Shown: positions 5,734-6,357 of the stretch, one piece after another
How positions within the stretch are numbered: position 1 is the stretch's first letter
Layout: each line of letters begins with the position of its first letter
Source of the DNA: Gammaproteobacteria bacterium
GTDB taxonomy: Bacteria; Pseudomonadota; Gammaproteobacteria; GRL18
Length of the DNA: 6,357 nucleotides
Direction: 5' to 3'
Assembly (NCBI GenBank): GCA_027076245.1
Contig: JALTKC010000158.1
Coordinates: 1-6,357 of the forward strand
Notes under the pieces: generated by a model
Told to the model about the DNA's origin: nothing
The model's input: only the letters and a program-made list of their open reading frames with translations
The model's database searches: none
Program-made: the position numbers and the translations under genes

Positions 5734-6006
5734 CTATTCCGGAAAAAGCAGCGCATCCAGTTTGCCGGCAGATTCCAGGGCAAACATATCGTCACAACCG
5801 CCGACGTGAGTGTCGCCGATAAATATCTGCGGTACGGATGTCACACCATTGCTTTTCTGGATCATTTCTTCGCGCAGTTCGGGCTGCGCACCAACGTCAA
5901 TTTCGTTATAACTGACTTCCTTGGCATTGAGCAGGCCTCTGGCCCGAACACAATAAGGACAGTATTGAGTCAGATAAATGGTAATTTCTGCTTGTTGTTT
6001 GGACAT
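5734..6006 (-). CDS. grxC: Glutaredoxin 3 GrxC
   Basis: This 90-residue protein (E. coli 83) is a small dithiol glutaredoxin that reduces disulfides and glutathione mixed disulfides in the cytoplasm with glutathione as donor. The active site is Y15-C16-P17-Y18-C19 after the first strand. The cis-proline loop reads TSVPQIFIG (56-64, P59), and the glutathione-binding GGCDD (69-73) follows, including the extra cysteine C71 also found in E. coli Grx3. The ATG lies three bases after the rhodanese stop. Its ribosome-binding site AAGG, seven bases upstream, sits inside the last rhodanese codons, so the two genes are almost certainly co-transcribed and coupled. The order rhodanese-grxC is the same as yibN-grxC in E. 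coli. Confidence 0.96.
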   Translation of the reverse strand: MSKQQAEITIYLTQYCPYCVRARGLLNAKEVSYNEIDVGAQPELREEMIQKSNGVTSVPQIFIGDTHVGGCDDMFALESAGKLDALLFPE

Positions 6007-6009
6007 GAC

Positions 6010-6357
6010 TTAACCTTTTTTCATGGGCAAATTTTCTTTTTCCCAGGCCATTACGCCGCCGCTCAGATTATGAACGTTTTCAAAACCATGTTTTTTAAGA
6101 ATACTGCAGGCACGGCCTGAACGGCTCCCGGAGCGGCAGCTCAGAATAATGTGTTTGTCTTTGTATTTGTTTAATTCATCCACCCGTCCATTAAGGGCAC
6201 TGAGCGGAATATGAATGGAATCCGGGATATGACCGGACTGGTATTCCTTGTCTTCACGAACATCCACAATGACAGTGCCAGGTTCATGGCTTAGTAGCTG
6301 TACCGCCTGCAGGGCGCTGATATCGTAAGAAGATTTGATAAATGAATTTATGATCAT
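6010..6357 (-). CDS. Rhodanese-like domain protein, YibN-type (5' end at or beyond window edge)
   Basis: A single rhodanese domain is visible: VIVDVREDKEYQSGHIPDSIHIP (residues 29-51 counted from the edge), then the active loop C74-R-S-G-S-R with a full six-residue loop and the likely sulfur-carrying cysteine, and GGVMAWEKENLP near the end. Such proteins transfer sulfane sulfur, but the physiological partner of this one is not evident. E. coli YibN, the positional counterpart next to grxC, has an N-terminal membrane helix before the domain. Here the window ends exactly on an in-frame ATG (6355-6357), giving 115 residues and no such helix, so this ATG is probably internal and the true start lies further right. 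Unlike E. coli YibN, whose loop appears degenerate, this copy keeps a catalytic-looking CRSGSR loop. Confidence 0.9.
   Translation of the reverse strand: MIINSFIKSSYDISALQAVQLLSHEPGTVIVDVREDKEYQSGHIPDSIHIPLSALNGRVDELNKYKDKHIILSCRSGSRSGRACSILKKHGFENVHNLSGGVMAWEKENLPMKKG

Noticed and set aside
5710..6120. 136-residue plus-strand open frame opposite grxC and the rhodanese
   Set aside because: It covers two well-supported minus-strand genes and their 3-bp junction, and it has no visible ribosome-binding site or domain.

Overview
The window looks like chromosomal DNA of a gammaproteobacterium. GC content is moderate (by eye in the high forties), coding is dense on both strands, and the order rhodanese - grxC - secB - gpsA - trmL matches the enterobacterial yibN-grxC-secB-gpsA-cysE-trmL block. 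Species cannot be fixed from the sequence. Nothing looks phage-borne or recently acquired: there is no transposase, integrase, tRNA, rRNA or CRISPR array, and no gene is clearly broken.

Layout. Positions 1-2239 are read on the + strand: the 3' end of glcE, a complete glcF, and an EamA/DMT-family permease. Each is joined to the next by a TAATG stop/start overlap, so they look like one translationally coupled glycolate-oxidase operon with an extra transporter. A 16-bp convergent gap (2240-2255), partly covered by a small hairpin over the permease stop codon, separates this from a minus-strand run of seven genes. Read from right to left these are a rhodanese (cut by the window edge), grxC, trxC, secB, gpsA (GTG start), murI (GTG start) and trmL.

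How the genes fit together. The left operon oxidises glycolate to glyoxylate: GlcE is the FAD-domain subunit and GlcF passes electrons through iron-sulfur clusters; GlcD would lie to the left. The right block groups thiol-redox proteins (rhodanese, glutaredoxin 3, thioredoxin 2) with the export chaperone SecB, then phospholipid precursor synthesis (GpsA), peptidoglycan precursor synthesis (MurI) and tRNA wobble methylation (TrmL). Compared with E. coli, trxC has been added between grxC and secB, and murI sits where cysE would be.

The most unusual material is between genes. In front of secB is a perfect 85-bp tract of a 7-bp unit (TGTTAAG on +, CTTAACA in the secB sense), a candidate variable-number repeat with no G in the sense strand. 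In front of trxC an AT-rich spacer holds a 9-bp perfect inverted repeat whose 3' arm overlaps the trxC ribosome-binding site. I see no complete new biological system; these two leaders and the glcF-coupled permease are the parts worth checking.
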